64,000 nucleotides of DNA, from NCBI GenBank assembly GCA_005406025.1, contig BGZK01000700.1, positions 1 to 64,000 of the forward strand, read 5' to 3'. Source of the DNA: Eumeta japonica (taxonomy: Eukaryota > Arthropoda > Insecta > Lepidoptera > Psychidae). The position numbers and the translations under genes are program-made. Below are positions 1 to 14,010 of the stretch, piece by piece. The notes under the pieces were generated by a model. That model worked only from the letters and a program-made list of their open reading frames with translations. It ran no database searches and was not told where the DNA came from. Each line of letters opens with the position of its first letter. Position 1 is the first letter of the stretch.

Positions 1-3000
1 TGGTACGTAGAAGTCTCGATAGCCGACTAACACTTCCCTGGACCATAGAATTACGCGTGTTTAGGAAGGAACCAAATGTTAATAATATCGAGACATACGT
101 TACAAAATAGTAAAATAATATTTAATTAACTACAAAATCGTCCTTCAAAATTATAACGTCTTTTGGGAGAAGTTCATGGATAATTTAAACACATAATATT
201 ATGTTGTCAAAATCCACCTTAAACCTTTTGAAATGTTAATTACCGGTTTTTAAAACATTGCTCGAAAATAAATTTTATAAATTTCATTCAATAACATCCG
301 CGTAACCGATCATTCAATATTTACATTACGCCAGATAAATGGGAGTGATTCTAACTTGTCGAATTAGTTTATTAGATTTCACTCCACGTCCAATTTCATC
401 GAAATCAAGGAGAGGGATTGGCCAATCTGTCATTCTGGGATTCGATTCGGAATACCGACTGCTTTCAATGCCACCGACAACCGGTTATTTATTATGCACC
501 TGTCGATAAATTATAGGATTTTCTTACCAGGGGCGGTGGTTATATGCTCGGTGCTGTAAGCGCGTCCTCACTGCCCGCATAAAATGATTAAGGAACCCGC
601 CGGAAAGAAACTGGTGAAAACTGAGCGTGTAACGGACCACTGTTCGGGTGATATTTTCTTCTCGCGCTCATTAAATTTCAGGGTTCAACTTATGTGTGGT
701 AGTTTGAAATGATTATATATCTCGTCCTTTTGCTCGTTGGCTCACCCTTGTTATGCCTATCACTGCAGTATTTCCTTTTAATTCTGATGATTATTTTCAA
801 CAATGCTCCGTTCGCTTTATTACATTGACCAAGTTGAAAATTCCATTATAATATATATAAATGTATTCCTAAAATATAGAAATTTCAGTATTTAAAATTT
901 TACATTCAAACGGTCGCACACTTCTACATAACCGTGGTAGATATTTAGAGTCTTCGGGGCTTCCGCAGAAATGTTCGCCAGTACGTTTAGTACGTAGGTC
1001 GCGGCGGCCGGCCCTGGGCGACGACGATGCGCGCGTATCGCGATCGCTCCCACGTGGGCCGGCGTCCTATTTGCATAATTCCGCAATAAATTCGTCCGCT
1101 TTTAATTAAATTCCATAACTGGCGGCGGCGCGGGCGCACACTGCGCCACGCCGCGCCGCAGCGATGCCGCTCCGCGACGCCACGACTGATCTGGTATCTG
1201 CATGGAAATGAGTAACGCTTTCTCACACCATAAACATTTGCGTCCGGTCAACAAAGGGTCTACCGGATGGAATATAAAACAATTTCTCCATGAAAATTAC
1301 AAGAAATGTAAATATCTTTTTGTACCATATTATATTAGAGAAAATGTTAGGAAAAGTTAATTTTAATAGGTTCAAATATTAAATACCATTACGTATTTTT
1401 TTACGTGTAGCGTCTGCGTTTACACAAACAATGAATGCATTCGATGAAATATTTTCGCGTACGATTTTGGCCGAGCCCGCACAATAACCGCGTCACGTCG
1501 ATCCGCGGGCAAACTAACGCACTCGTAATCCCGTCGAGTATAGCTGTCAGGCCGCGAAAAACACCACTTACCGGAACGATATTAGCGGAAGGCTACGTGA
1601 GCGTGTAGGCCTCCGTCCATAAAACACTACAAAATGAAAGAGTAACATATTTCTATGGAAATGTGATAGAATAAGTAGTTGAGACAACTTTATCTGGTTT
1701 TTCGTAACACATTTAATAAATTTGCTTTTTTTTTTTTGTGCTCAAAATAACGTTGTTACTATCGAGTATTACGACGACCGTTAATCTCTTGTAGAAACAT
1801 TAAACTTCTTTGGTATTCGTTTGATCCCGCCAAAATTTATAAATGCTTCTTTACCGTTTATGCACTATTTACTTCCAGTGACCACTTCTATAAAGCTTGT
1901 AATATCATAAGTCGCTTAAAATAATACAGTAAAAGTTTCAATAGATTATATCGAAGCTCGAAACTCTGATTAATACTGTCGTATTACTTTTATAAACTTA
2001 CGTAAATTACTAAGTGAGAATGTCATATTGTAATCATATGCAGAAAGAAAAGACTAGAGATTTGTTCTGATCTATTAGGAAATAAACTTTGTAATCACCA
2101 CTAAATGTTTGTTTTATATTTCTGAATCGATGTTGAATTTATTTAATTTGTAAATTATAGTGTGCAAACAACTGATAGTCAATAAAGATTTTTTAATTTT
2201 TGTGTGGGAATACCATACTATTGCCGAAGTTCTTAAGGAAAACCTGAATTTGTAATTCATAAAATAAAAGTTTCTGTAAACATCTCATTTTTCCCATTTT
2301 TTTAATTGAAATTAAGCGCCCTCTATTTTAATCGTCGGTTTACGCGCGCCGGGTCGCGTGAATCACTCTATCGCGAGTGTGACAACTGATTAACGTGTTT
2401 AGGTGGTATTTACAGAGCACATACTTATATAATTACGGCCCCACCCAAACCCTCTTCGTCTTCCGGTAGGCGGTGACAGCAATCATTGATAATTTCAGTT
2501 TAATGTTTATTATATTTCATGCGTTGCGCTTTAAGGTTGTAGGTAGTTCGTGCCGTGCTACTTTTACCACGATATTTTCAAAAAGAAAAATCGTTGTCGA
2601 CGGCAACATATCCTTTATCTCTGGAAACGTCCACTCTTTCGATTACGAGAGAAGACCCCAGAAATGGACAAATTTACGATATAAATTTACGCCTTTAGAT
2701 TAAAAGTTAATCTACTTTTTAGTAAAAGAACTTAAAATGGGAACGAAAAGAGAATTATCAAATACGGAAAAATTGTAAATTATTGGAAAGTATAATGTAC
2801 AACAATAAAATAAAATCGAACACAACGCCAACATTCAAAGTCAAGCAGCAACTAATTTGATGACCGCTGCAGTTTCATGTATGTATTTGTTAATGTTTAA
2901 AATATGTCACTTACAGATGAAAATGTACTAATCTAAACTGAAAGAAGTTAGGCTGCACTACATACAGAAACACACACGATGCTGGCCATTGAGCAACTCT

Positions 3001-3142
3001 AATGATATTTACAAAAGAAACCTTAAGGAAGATCTCACAATCATTTTTTTTTCGAAAACAAAGTTGGTAAAAAATTAAAATTAAAACTGTCTGCAATTTT
3101 AATACGTGAGCACTTACGTAAAATTAACAACACCGAACATCA
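1..3142. other. Gene-poor AT-rich DNA with GC patches
   Basis: No supported exon or RNA gene. CpG-containing patches lie at about 950-1200, 1460-1560 and 2320-2380. The small ORFs across them come from low stop density. Confidence 0.6.
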
Positions 3143-3292
3143 ATGAGACGAGAACGTAAGTCGAAGGCTCCCAACGAGAAGACACACGACAGACGCCCAA
3201 CTGAACACGACCCGTCTGAGGACGCGGAAGAAACGGCACAACCAGAAGAACTGACCAGACGTGAAACGTCACTGACGTTCCGAATGATATGA
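3143..3292 (+). other. Short charged ORF in a GC-richer island (unassigned)
   Basis: A 49-codon ATG-to-TGA frame encodes a very hydrophilic peptide rich in Arg, Glu and Thr (starts MRRERKSKAPNEK). It sits in a ~170-bp island of balanced composition inside AT-rich DNA. The minus strand is also open across most of the island and is followed by a GTAAGT. It could be a TE fragment, a small exon or chance. I do not recognise the peptide. Confidence 0.15.
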
Positions 3293-4037
3293 GGCGAACA
3301 TGTTTTTTTTTTTTTAATCGGTGTACTGTTATTATTTGAGGCGAAGATACGATATTTACAAGATGTATCTATTTAGAAGGTGTAAAAATTCTCTTTGTAA
3401 AATATCCTCTCAAAACTTAATGAGTTCGCTTACTTTGAAAATCTGCAATTTTTTTTAATCTTTGTGCTCATTTCTAAGGATACTGTTAAAGAATCTTCAC
3501 CATGTAAAGACCAATTTGTGTCTTCTTTTCTTTTCTAATTGACATGCCAAATGCAGATAAACGCTTAGTTTTCAATACAAAAATTTTAAACGAATTTAAG
3601 TTTACGTTTCAAATGAAATAATTTACTCACCACTTCATGAAGTCTCTGATGAAATATTTATCAGTTGTCTATTTCGATAATATATTTTTAATTGATAGCA
3701 CTTACGATAAACAAAATACATAATATTATCATTAAAATATCCGTTTATGCGAGAAAAGGGCAAAATAACAACTGAACGCGTTATCCTTCGTCGTTCACAC
3801 AGTCAGGTAAAAAGCAATCGATCGAGAGACATTTCTCTACAACAAAAAGTCATCGAATCGAGAATCAAGTATCAAACACTATAGCGCGGTAACGACGCGA
3901 AAACACTTCTTTTGAGTTTCCGCACTGTCACGAGAACGGAAATTTAAATAAATAAACATGCATCGTAAGCGCATTACAAACACGCACACATGCATGAGGG
4001 TCCGACCATATGTTACTTTAACACTTTTGCTCGTTTT

Positions 4038-4100
<63 letters not shown>

Positions 4101-7070
4101 ACATATCCCTATCGTGACTCTTCATGGACCTGAATTTTCCTTCGCCTTATTATAACCAGCGCTGGTTGTAACGTAACGCTTTTGTTTCTTCAAAATTTTT
4201 ACTAATTGTTTTTAAACTTTTACAAAAAATTATTACGTCGTTTGAGTATAATTCAAATATGTAGACCTTAATTTTCCAATGAGACTCCACTTGTTCTTTT
4301 AGGTCACCGATATGATCGGCAAAGACGAAATGTTGCTGAAGGATTCAGGTGGAACAGATTCCGTCTAGTCAATGTCAACGTCTGATATCCAAGGTGCTTC
4401 CTGAGCAGTGCTTTGCCCAGTCTCTGATCCGATTCACCAAAAAATCAATAACGTATTCATATAAAGGCTATATAAAAATACTATAGAAACAACAAAACAT
4501 ACGCATTACGTAACGTAGATGTGAACTCTCTTCGCAATTTTAACTTTTAATAAAACCACGCCGAGGCGCTCCATCGCCGCGTTACTTAATTTATAGACAG
4601 CGCCTAAATGTAATGAACTCGAGCTAAGAATAGTAAAATAAAAAAATACATCACTATAGTCAGCAGCAAAGTTACTTGAATACAAAACGATCATTTTCTT
4701 TATAAAAAGCATTTATTACATCACCGACACGAAAATAAACTTCTCAATCACATTAACCGGCCAGGATCGTACAACGCCCAGAAACCCTACGAGTACGCCG
4801 GTCGGACGGCCCCATTAAGATAGCATCAGCAATCCGCAAACACGAGTTCATGATCGTTTCCATGATTCCCATAAGTAATAACTGTACTACATGGGAGTTT
4901 TACGCCGGATTAATTAGGAACACGGCGTAATATGGCGCGTCCCTAGGGAGTAGCGGACGATGACCGGAGACGAGGCAAGTCACGTGACGTAAACAATATG
5001 AAATTATTTGCGATTAAAAAAAGCATGCTCGCCTTTCATGGTTTAATTTGTGAGGAAAATAGTATCAGCCAAACGACTGTACAATTGCGAAGCTATGACG
5101 TTAAAACTAATAGCGGACACTTTAGAAACCTTTAGAACTACTCAAAATAACGTACTATGAGAAAACTTTTGCCCCCCCCAAATATTTGTACAAAAAGCCA
5201 ATGTTGATTAAAAGATAATTTTTTTTTGTTGTAAGTATCTATAAAAATATAGAAACATTATTTTGCAATATAATATTCTCGAGTATCCAGGAAATGAAAT
5301 CTCATGCAAACTCTGTTAATAAATGCTCGTAACGACCTTCCCTAAAAGGTCCACCGGCTACGCCCGCACGAACATAGATTAAGTTACGTCTGATCCGGAC
5401 CTGAATTGCTTTTTAGATGTCGATTCCGATCCCAATCACGAATACTATCCAGATACCAACTCCCAAATACAAATACAATCAGGTCAATACGCTCAACAAA
5501 GAAATACTTCTTAGAAACGGTGTTTTTTCTAGCAAACATCTTACAAGGTGTCGATTGCCTGTAAGTTGCCGCACACCCCCGCGCGCGCCCACCCCGTTCG
5601 GCGATGCCTCCCCGAGCGCGTGGGCCCCTATTTATTTTTCAGGGCCGCCTGAAACGATCATTAGCCATTTATCGGAACTGAATAAATTACTTCGCGTCAT
5701 CGACGCGATAACGCTTACGGCCGCTCGCGTCGGCTGTAACGTTGTTTTATCGTTTTACCTTAACCCGGTCGGGCGCACACATACGGGCGTACTCGCCTAA
5801 CGTATTAGGCACGGTAATATTTGTTATAAAAACCTTTTGTTAAACAAATTATTATTCAAGTTTGTTATAAAAATAAGTTTAGTGATCTGAAGGCGATGAA
5901 CGAAACCTATTAGAAGACTTGACCCATACTTTATTATTAGATCAAAGCTTTTTTTTTTCCTAACAATCCTAAATTTCAGTACTTAGTCAAGCATATCTTG
6001 TACTTTTGCTTGCGGAAAATCGTTACTGATTAATGATTCAAAAGTAGTATGCCGAGTGCCACTTCGGAAGGATAATTACTATAGATCAAATGTTAATATA
6101 TATTTTTATAAAAAATTATCATCATATATCTGAAACTGACTGAAACATATAAGTTTCTCGTTATATTTCATTGCAAATGATAAGACTTTTTTCGATGACA
6201 GCTATGTGTACTACTTATACTCCTTACTATTATAAAATGTGGTAGGTATCATATTATATAAGCTTCAGATGGTACCCGGCATCTTTACCACCGTAAGCTC
6301 CAAATGATAGGGCATTTAAGGTACCAGGGTGACGAAGGGCTTATTCTTCGGACAAACGACTACTACGCAGTTTACTCCGTTTATTCAATTTTTAACTTAT
6401 TTTCAATTAACCTTTTGTTCTCTACATTCGGATAAGCATTTTTTTTTTTTTGTTACTCTTAAGGCCCGTGACAAATTTTCCAGTTTCGTATTACTTTTCC
6501 AGACTTTCGTTTTCGCGAATTGTCCAAAATATTTTCAACATTAAAATTTAGAAATGGAGCTAATATTCGCGTATACAAACACACAGGTCAGATGCCTCTT
6601 ATTCAACGTACTACAATATATATTACGAAAATAAACAAAATGGAGTTGCAGACATGTGTAAAATGTAAAATGTTTCCGTTATCGAATTTCCTAATTTGCA
6701 AACCAGAGCCCGGCCCAGCCAAAATTTATATATTCTACGGAATCCTCTAAGAGACCAATCTGAATAATTCTTGACGAGGTTTTTAAGAATTTCGAACTTT
6801 TCGACGCTTGCCTGCAACATGCATTAACATGAAGCATACAACCCACCGCTGACCCTCGAATCTGCCTCTCTACTACGAATCTCTAGTGAAAGAATTGAAT
6901 ATTGATTTGAGAGGAATGGCAGATATCGAACACTTAAACAAGTGTTAATTTTATAATTATCTTTATCTACTAATCGTTATAATGTTAATTTCTACGTACG
7001 TTTCATGCCAACCAGGCATATCCTCAGGAAAAATGCTGACAATCACATTCACCAGGGTGTAAGGAGTGTT
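3293..7070. other. Gene-poor DNA with CT microsatellite and GC patches
   Basis: Holds the (CT)28 run and GC-richer patches at about 4750-4990 and 5560-5800. The 5417-5800 ORF is not convincing: no homology recognised, low-complexity start. Nothing else is seen. Confidence 0.55.
4041..4097 (+). repeat. (CT)28 microsatellite
   Basis: This is an uninterrupted CT run of 57 nt. The opposite strand is a GAGAG array, the sequence bound by GAGA-type factors in insects; any such role here is speculative. Confidence 0.97.
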
Positions 7071-7524
7071 ATAGACTACAGGCCCGTGTTAAAAAAATGA
7101 TGGGTCATTTGAACCACCAGATGACCTATGTAGAACGATATAAGAGCATAAAATAATAAGATTCAGCATTATGCCGTCACTTGTAAGCTGTCCAACTGAG
7201 TGCAGGTGAGAATTCAAAAGTACAGGTAGAGTGAGTATATTTTGGTCATATATTTTTGTACGGCATTCTTACTATCGATAGATCCATGAAAAATAATAAG
7301 ACAACGCGTAGTGCCGTAAAAATGGTGCGCCAAAAGTCGGATTTTTGATTTTCCGACAATTTCAGGGTGAATTTGGTCATTTAATTTTGTACGGCATCAG
7401 TTTCATGCTATTTCAGTACTGCTTCTAATACATTATTCCGCAACGCCGTACAAAATCATGCGACAAGGGGAAAAAACCGAGGGTTGCAACCCCCTCTCTT
7501 TCCGTGGTACAAGGGGTGATTTGA
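7071..7524 (+). repeat. Left terminal inverted repeat of the foldback element
   Basis: This arm pairs with 8351-8806. It contains four exact GCCGTA/TACGGC motifs and one GCCGTC variant. It ends at GGTGATTTGA, after which the two arms diverge. Confidence 0.9.
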
Positions 7525-8350
7525 AAAAGTACGGCTTTGGTTCCAAAACATTATCTGACACTTAAAAGTACTATTAAAAATAATGCCGTCAAAAAATGAT
7601 TGTTCATTTGAATGTATATCAATAATTATCTTAATTTCATCGTATTCTTGATTTATAAAGGTGTAAAATCATTTGATCCTGTACGGGAACTTTTTTTTTA
7701 ACATGATATTGTAAAATACAATTGTTATATAGTATTGCCGTTCAAAAGAAACTGTTCTGAAAAAAATTATAGAGAAACACAAAAACTGTAATTTTTCAAA
7801 TTATTGAAGAAATTTAAATATCATACATTAATGAAATATAGCAGTTTTCTACATTGTATCCCATGTTTTAAATAGTATTAACATAAATAAATTAGGAAAA
7901 AATGATGCCGTACATTTTAATGCAGATTGTTTCATTGTAATGATGTGAAGAAATAAAACAATTATTTTTAAGAAAAATTTGATATATTTAATAATGATGA
8001 TAATACAAAATATGGTTTCAATGAACAGTTTAAGTTGCCTCAACCGAAAATGTGCGAGTACCTACTTCTCAATAATATGTTGTATTTTGGAATTATAAGT
8101 GGCAACATGTCTATATTTTGGTATAAATCGATGAGTATACAAACCCATATTTAACATAGTTTCTAACTAGAAACCTAGAATCACGAAAAGCTATGAAAAT
8201 TAGTACAAATAAACTATCTAAATGCCGTACTTTTCGTTATATGAATTTTTCTTTTTCATTTTTTCCCCTTTGAACCAACGAAAATGTACGTCATATGAAA
8301 AATATTATCTATGCATAAATACTTTCGAAATAAATTAATTTGATGTTGTG

Positions 8351-8806
8351 TCAAATCACCTTGTACCACGGAAAGAGGGTTGCAACCCTCAGTTTTCCCC
8401 TTGTCGCATGATTTTTGTACGGCGTTGCGGAATAATGTATTAGAAGCAGTACTGAAATAGCATGAAACTGATGCCGTACAAAATTAAATGACCAAATTCA
8501 CCCTGGAAATTGTCGGAAAATCAAAAAAAAAATCCGACTTTTTGGCGCACCATTTTTTTACGGCACTACGCGTTGTCTTATTATTTTTCATGGATCTATC
8601 GATAGTAAGAATGCCGTACAAAAATATATGACCAAAATATACTCACTCTACCTGTACTTTTGAATTCTCACCTGCATTCAGTTGGACAGCTTACAAGTGA
8701 CGGCATAATGCTGAATCTTATTATTTTATGCTCTTATATCGTTCTACATAGGTCATCTGGTGGTTCAAATGACCCATCATTTTTTTAACACGGGCCTGTA
8801 GTCTAT
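8351..8806 (-). repeat. Right terminal inverted repeat of the foldback element
   Basis: This is the reverse complement of 7071-7524. Differences are mainly lengths of A/T and C/G runs, for example the A-run near 8523-8531 and the GGGG/GG difference in the GGTGATTTGA end. Confidence 0.9.
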
Positions 8807-9823
8807 TAAAAACAACCGACACAACCTCGTTAAGTGAACCGCTATCATGCAATGGTCAAAGAGCGACGAAAGGATCCTTACCAGCAGCCACAGACCACCA
8901 CCAATAGACATGCCTGTCAAATGTCACAAACTAACCATCACGAACCATTACCCAAATAGTTACAGGCAAGCGTCCAATATCTCACACAATAGAATATTCG
9001 AACTTTTCTTTGAATTTTGATTATTTAGGTAGTTATTTGTTGACTACAGCGAATGACACTACTAATAATACAATAAATTATAGTAATATATATTTTTAAC
9101 TATAATTTTATTTTACTAACTGACTTGACTACCAGTTTGTCTAACAAAAGGTATATAATATAACCCGAGTATATGTGTGTGTGTAAAAATACATATTTAA
9201 CTCTTTTTCGAACCTTCACTAATTCGATGTTGTCATAATTCTTTTAATACTCATAAATTGATTCTAATATCACATGTACATGACCGTATAAATAAATATT
9301 AATTTCATATCTAATTAATTATGACATTTAATACGACAAAGTGTATATGAGAGTTGAATTATGTTCCAGTGAAATGCTTAATAACGCGTAGTAGGTAAAT
9401 TAACGATAATTACAAACGTCAGATAAGCCTTCATTCGCGTGATTTCGTTTGAAGTGTTTTGGAATATGTTGTTAATTGAATGAAGGTACATGCCGTGCCG
9501 TGTCTTCTATATGTGATGCTGCAGAATCTGAATTGACTTATGTGTTAGAAATTCATTGTCATTAAAAAGTACGAAAAAAAATGGATGTGAAAAAGATATG
9601 TTCATTGAATTATAAAAACGAGATAATGAGATTGAGCTTCTTAATAGTTTTAAAATGAATTTTCTCTTATTTTATCGCGCGAATAAAAACGGTAGCCGTA
9701 GTAGTTATTCATCTTCGCAATGACAACTTGAGATCATTTTTCGGAAAGACTATTTTTTGTTACTTGAATTTAATTTTTGATATTTTTTCAAGTTTGTTTT
9801 TCTTGTATTGTTAGCAATATGTT

Positions 9824-9839
9824 TATGTATGTATGTATG

Positions 9840-9883
<44 letters not shown>
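9824..9883 (+). repeat. Compound (TATG)n-(AT)n microsatellite
   Basis: About five TATG units pass directly into about 19 AT units. Confidence 0.95.
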
Positions 9884-9884
<1 letters not shown>

Positions 9885-12829
9885 GAGTGTGTTTATATAT
9901 TACCAAGTTCAGCATTTATTTGATCGGTGTTGCCCTAAAATTTTCAATTCCCTTTATATATCAACATAAACAAGGTGAGCCCCGGCCGAGCAAGTTATAA
10001 TCCTTCATTAGTTGAGTTAATCTACAGACAAACATCCGGGCGAGCTGCTCACTCCAGATAAAGCTACGGCCCGCCTCAAACCGCCCGCCGCCTACGAGCA
10101 AAAATTGATACGGTTAATTAACTTTCATTAATGGTTTTGATTAATTTAATAAGAATTTGTTGATTTATTTTAGAGCCTCTTGAATTAAAGTATGAATTTA
10201 TGCGCAAAATACTGAAGCTTAATAATTATATATATATTTAAATTAGTGTTAATTGGTGTTTTTTGTAAACAAATTGCGTGTAGATATTGCATCTATGTGT
10301 TAATTACGTTGATATTTTCATTCATAGATGCTTATAAATTTAATTTTGGATAATACAACGCCAAACATTTGAATTAGCTAAGAAACGGATGAATAATGAA
10401 TTTTAATGATTATAATTTTTGATATGAAATTAAATTGATTTACTTCGTTTCGCACTGTAAAATGTGCAAATTCATAAATCAAAAACATTTAGCCAATAAA
10501 AAAGGCTAGCTTTGCATAATGTTTTTATAGCGAATTGATTCAAAGTTGTCAATGCTCCCCTTATAATGTTATTTAGTCTGTAGTTTCCGCTTTTGATGTG
10601 CCTCTTAGAGTTTTATCTGATCGCACTCGGCCGCCGGCTTTTATTAACTTGGTAGGTTTAAAACAATCTCCTTTAGCGATCCCACATTCATCAAACGACA
10701 TATTGAAATTAGTAGGGTTAACTTTGTACGAAACGCTTGACGCGTCAAAACTATAAAAATTGTGAGCGATCAGATCACGAATTTTAATATATCGACGATT
10801 TGCATTTTTAATTTCAATACATAAAATTTACATCAACCGCTTCACCGTTACGGCAACCATACGGAAACTGGTTGTTGAAATTAAGAGCCACCTGTTGTCA
10901 TGGTGATCGACGAGCGCTTAGGGCGGGCGGCGCGGCGCCGACAGCACATTGAACCTCTTCAAGCTCGTTTGGGAAACCAAAAAGAAAGCAAAAGCTTAGC
11001 GGTGCCTTTGTTCAATGTAGAATTTAAATGCGAATTTTCCAGTGTCTCAATTTTGTAAACCTGTTTTTAATCAAGCGGGGATTTATATATATATATTGTG
11101 TAGTGTAAGTGAAGACGTTTTTATATGTCTTCCGTCTCCAAGTTAAGTGTTTCGGGGTTTTCCGAAAATCAGTGCTTGTGCGATAAAAATGATAGCGAAA
11201 GCTTGTATGAGACTTGCCATTTGCAAGTAAGAAAGAAACACGTTATGGTAATTTAAGTATTTGTGTCAGGTTAATGTCACCACAACATAGCCATATACTC
11301 CGTCTTTTTTTTGGGAGGGTCAGTTTTTACGCCCGCCACGATATTCCAGTGCAGGCTGGGAGATGTCAAGCACCGCTATTATCGATGCGGTAACAACACT
11401 AGGCCGACCGTTCGACTTGCTGTCCGAGGACGTAGCAAGTGGTTTCGTTTAACTTAAGTGAAAACTCATTGGTCAAAGCACGCGTGATCGAGATTCAAAC
11501 CATCGTTTTGTCTTTCGAAGGTGGCGCGCACAAAGCGCGGGCTCCACCACTCATGGAAAATAAAAACTTGTTTATGCATATATGTATGTCTGTGTGTGTA
11601 TATATATAGTACATATTTAAAAATAGTCTTGAAGTCCTTGAACTCTTTCAGAACAGAAAGAGGTTATACGCGTGAGCGTCGGCGAACATCGGCTTAGCAA
11701 CCGATTTAATCGCCGCCGACGTCCATTACACTGTAGCGGCCGCGCTGTGCGCGCGTCGGCTTTTACGGCCTGATCCTTCTAATCCATCGTTAGGGCTGGT
11801 CCACATTTATAGGCACCGAGGCGCCAGTACGATTACATATCGTGCTTTGACACTATCCATAGTGTATGCGGAATGAAATTGAATCGACTGTATGTATTAG
11901 TGGTTGAGATAAGTTAAAAAACTAAAGTCACTAGGCCAGTTTCTGTTCTCATTACGAACCCGCTCGATGAAGAGCTTCAGAACATGTTCCGTATCCAGCT
12001 TGCGGTATCATACGGACAGTCATAAGGAACAGATTTATAGTACGTATCAGTTAAAAATGTTATTTCATCTTCATCGCTGTCGTAAACATCGATAGCTCAT
12101 ATAATTTAATGCTATATACTTTTAGAGTTAAAAAATAAAGTGCAATTAATGTAATCAATTGGAAATTTTGCTGGTAAGTATTTTGATTTTCCTCAGTAAA
12201 TTCGAAATACGTGAAAGTGGTCTTTGGTGACCCGATTCTTCATGTTATCAACTTTTTCAGTTGCCGTTACGCGATTTGTTAATTTTGATAATAGAGAAAA
12301 AATATATAAAAAAATAATCTCTTTTAAAACAGAGATTTACATTTTACATACATGCAAATGGGACCGAATTAAGTCTCCAAATTATCTACATAGATTAATC
12401 ATAACTAAACTAACTATCCATAAGATCCATTAATTGGAAAAATCCATTGATTAATGCATTTTTCAAAATTAATCCTAGTTTGTATTTTAAACGAAAAGAA
12501 TTGTCTTGTCGTAAACGACCTGTAAAAATAAGCAACCGCCCGCATATTTTAGTGTGCAGTACCCAGTGTGTGGGCGCCGCGGGGCGCTAGTCTACGTCAC
12601 ATCATACATTGTTTATCACTGCGTCACCATAAAGTTCTGTCTATAGCTAACCCGATTTACGTTTTATTTCTAAAAAAGTAACAATAATCTGTAAATCTGA
12701 CTTAAAAGTTTGAGCCTATATAGTTACCTGAATGTGCTGAAGCTGTAGCCGGCCCACCCAACGGACTGTATACATCAGACACTAGTGGGATTTTCTCGGT
12801 TTCAATTAACCGGCGTATACAGAGCAATG

Positions 12830-13330
12830 TAGGAAAAAGTACGAGTCGTATCCCTAAGGTCGTTTCGCCGATTGCCGCCGATAATAACGTTCCGATTCTG
12901 CAGCGTTCTGTGGCTAATCCGATACCACTCGGTGATTAACGTCTGCTCCCCCGTTATTTATGCGTCGGCGGCCGTCACCTGCGCGGAACGGAACGCCGGC
13001 GAACCGCCCGACAACCCGACCGCATTTATTTATACGATCGCTACAAAAGTGGAGGTTTTTATATTGACGATTTCAGAATGTTCGACATCGATATTGTATC
13101 GTGATGCGGCCGCGTCGAAAATTCACATTGCATTTTTCGGTTGCCTGAAACTAGTCAGTTGCGACGAGCGAACAGACCCGGCGGGGGTTGAGGGGGCGCC
13201 GGCGGTGCGCTTCGGGCCGTTCGCTTTCGTACGGCTCGTAAAATTTCATTGTCGCTGCCCTATGATCGTGTACGACTATTAAAAAACCATGTTCTCAACT
13301 TCGACGCCGGAGTGCGGTTTAGGGCGTGCC
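12830..13330. other. Longest GC-rich non-repeat block of the left half, candidate regulatory DNA
   Basis: About 500 bp of mixed composition with many CpG and no recognisable repeat or protein. The 136-codon ORF (12872-13282) has no domain I recognise. Blocks like this in insect gene deserts are often conserved enhancers; that is inference only. Confidence 0.25.
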
Positions 13331-14010
13331 ACGCATGTCGACCTCGTTTCGCCGTCTCGTAGAAGAAAGCCTTGAGTGTCCACGAAATGGGTATTTTCTT
13401 ATTTATTGGGAATCGTATTACTGGTCTATTCCACCCAAATTGTTCGGTACTACGAAAACGTTATCCCAATTTACTATAAAAACACGTTCTCGGAGCGGTC
13501 TAGATGCTCTGAAAAAAAGTCTAAACACGACCCTCGCATCCATCAGCTGCTCACCGCCGCCGGCTCCTGGTAATCTACCGGTCATGATCGATCACAGCCG
13601 TCATCCGAATCCATTAAACCCTCTTAATTGATAACGCAAAGAAATTGAGTCGGCAAAAATCCGCCTTTCAGGCTAGGGGATGTTACTCTATCTAAAAATT
13701 TACTTTTCAGACGTCTGAAACGCGACCGGAAACACATCTGTCAGTGTCGGAGCGTTTCTAATATAACGTCTAAAAAAGCAAATTTTATATTTAAAATATT
13801 ACAGCTTTCGCACACACACGATTTATTATAACAATTTATGTAAATTACGGGCTGCCTAATAATTTCAATAATAAATTTAATAATACGTTCAATAATTTGT
13901 CCAATAATAATAACTTCAATTTAAAATATTTTATAGTTGAAAAAAGTTGCACTGATTTGGTTAAAGACATATTTTAAGTCTATATTTATATAAATAATTT
14001 ATTTTAATTT

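Larger units (their letters stand above)
7071..8806. mobile_element. Non-autonomous foldback DNA transposon with ~455-bp terminal inverted repeats
   Basis: The first 454 bases (7071-7524) reappear in reverse complement at 8351-8806 with only a few substitutions and homopolymer-length differences. The ends read ATAGACTACAGGCCCGTG and its complement. Flanks allow a TA or a TTA target duplication, so a Tc1/mariner-like (TA) or Harbinger-like (TWA) origin are both possible. The 826-bp centre is AT-rich and holds no transposase, so the element would need help in trans. Exact GCCGTA/TACGGC hexamers occur 11 times along it, in the arms and in the centre. The high arm identity suggests a fairly young insertion. 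Confidence 0.88.
8807..14010. other. Gene-poor DNA with GC patches
   Basis: Patches at about 10000-10100, 10900-10960, 11660-11800, 12550-12610 and the long one at 12830-13620. AAT-type low-complexity sequence lies at 13855-13925. No exon is supported. Confidence 0.55.

Noticed and set aside
5417..5800. 127-codon ORF
   Set aside because: Pro/Ile/Thr low-complexity start derived from a TTCCGATCCC-like tract and GC-patch sequence; no domain recognised.
12872..13282. 136-codon ORF
   Set aside because: Lies in a GC-rich patch with few stops; peptide has no recognisable family and no flanking splice or promoter pattern.
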